NCBI RefSeq assembly: GCF_964340395.1
Contig: NC_135552.1
Coordinates: 19,201,681 to 19,217,180 of the forward strand
Reading direction: 5' to 3'
DNA: 15,500 nt
DNA from: Glandiceps talaboti
Taxonomy: Eukaryota > Hemichordata > Enteropneusta > Spengelidae
The notes beneath the pieces are model-generated. The model saw only the letters and a list, made by a program, of their open reading frames with translations. It did not search any database and was not told the DNA's origin. Position 1 is the stretch's first letter, and the number at the start of each line of letters is the position of its first letter. Made by a program: the position numbers and the translations under genes. Shown here one piece after another: positions 15,127 through 15,500 of this stretch.

Positions 15127-15500
15127 TATTGCGACAAATTACTACGACAGACCGTTGCAATCCTAAATCACTAAGTATCACTCTCCAACTTCCAAGCCAA
15201 GCGACCTCAGTTGAGGTCAAAACAGGTAACAGAGATAATTGGTAGAGCGAGTAATCAGCATATTATGTAACCCTCCGCCCCTTAAAGCTCACCTCCCCCT
15301 CCCCTACCATGAATGCCACTCTACGGATAGTCCAACGAAACAGCCACTCGAAATTGCAATCACAAGTAATTTGAAATCTTTTATCAGCAACCTCACTTAT
15401 ATTCCTGCTTCAAGGTCTACTTTGCGCATTAATACATTACTTTGGATTGCAATTCGTCTTTTACTGGGCGATATATTTGGCATGTTGTTACATGTTCTTC
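15127..15500 (-). promoter_or_regulatory. Presumed UNG 5' UTR and promoter region
   Basis: The region upstream of the UNG start codon contains, on the - strand, a GC-box-like GGGGCGG (15281-15275) and a G-rich stretch at 15304-15289, and no obvious TATA box at a fixed distance. GACCTCAGTTGAGGTC (15203-15218) is an inverted pair around an E-box-like CAGTTG. Promoter function is inferred from position only. An ATG-less open frame on the + strand (about 15241 to the right edge) is noted but not called as a gene. Confidence 0.45.

Noticed and set aside
15026-15220. 64-codon - strand frame overlapping UNG exon 1
   Set aside because: It is a shadow frame: it overlaps exon 1 out of frame and cannot be joined to exon 2 in the UNG reading frame.

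Overview
This is a window of animal nuclear DNA. It is AT-rich, most of it is intronic or intergenic, splice sites are GT-AG, and long dinucleotide and tetranucleotide microsatellites alternate with small foldback elements. The gene content (an intron-containing uracil-DNA glycosylase and a Ly6/three-finger protein) points to a metazoan, most likely a marine invertebrate or basal deuterostome. I cannot name the species from the sequence.

Two protein genes can be supported, and they converge. On the + strand, two exons (2319-2503 and 4188-4430) encode most of a secreted or GPI-anchored Ly6/uPAR-type protein. Its first exon (start codon and signal peptide) is not convincingly in the window. On the - strand a complete uracil-DNA glycosylase gene (UNG) can be assembled from five coding exons: 15126-14949, 14440-14235, 13190-13143, 11481-11309 and 7948-7666. 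The phases fit at every junction and give 888 nt, or 295 residues plus stop. It retains the catalytic motifs of family 1 UNG and has a very basic, lysine-rich N-terminal extension. The two genes are not obviously related in function: UNG starts base excision repair of uracil in DNA, while the Ly6 protein acts outside the cell.

Layout: 1-2318 is non-coding with a minisatellite at 1468-1685. 2319-4430 is the Ly6 gene part, whose intron carries two long TATG/TG microsatellites and a 16-bp palindrome fitting the RFX X-box. 4431-7665 is the region between the convergent genes, with a 24-bp minisatellite and two foldback elements. 7666-15126 is UNG, with introns of about 0.5, 1.0, 1.7 and 3.4 kb that hold further foldbacks, a 61-bp-arm palindrome, tandem repeats and C-tracts. 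15127-15500 is the presumed UNG 5' flank.

The most interesting observation is that UNG introns contain several decayed partial copies of UNG coding exons, each beside its parent exon: two tandem copies of the 3' half of exon 4, a copy of the 5' end of exon 4, and a copy of the 5' end of exon 5. I see no sign of a new multi-gene system, virus, CRISPR array, tRNA or rRNA.
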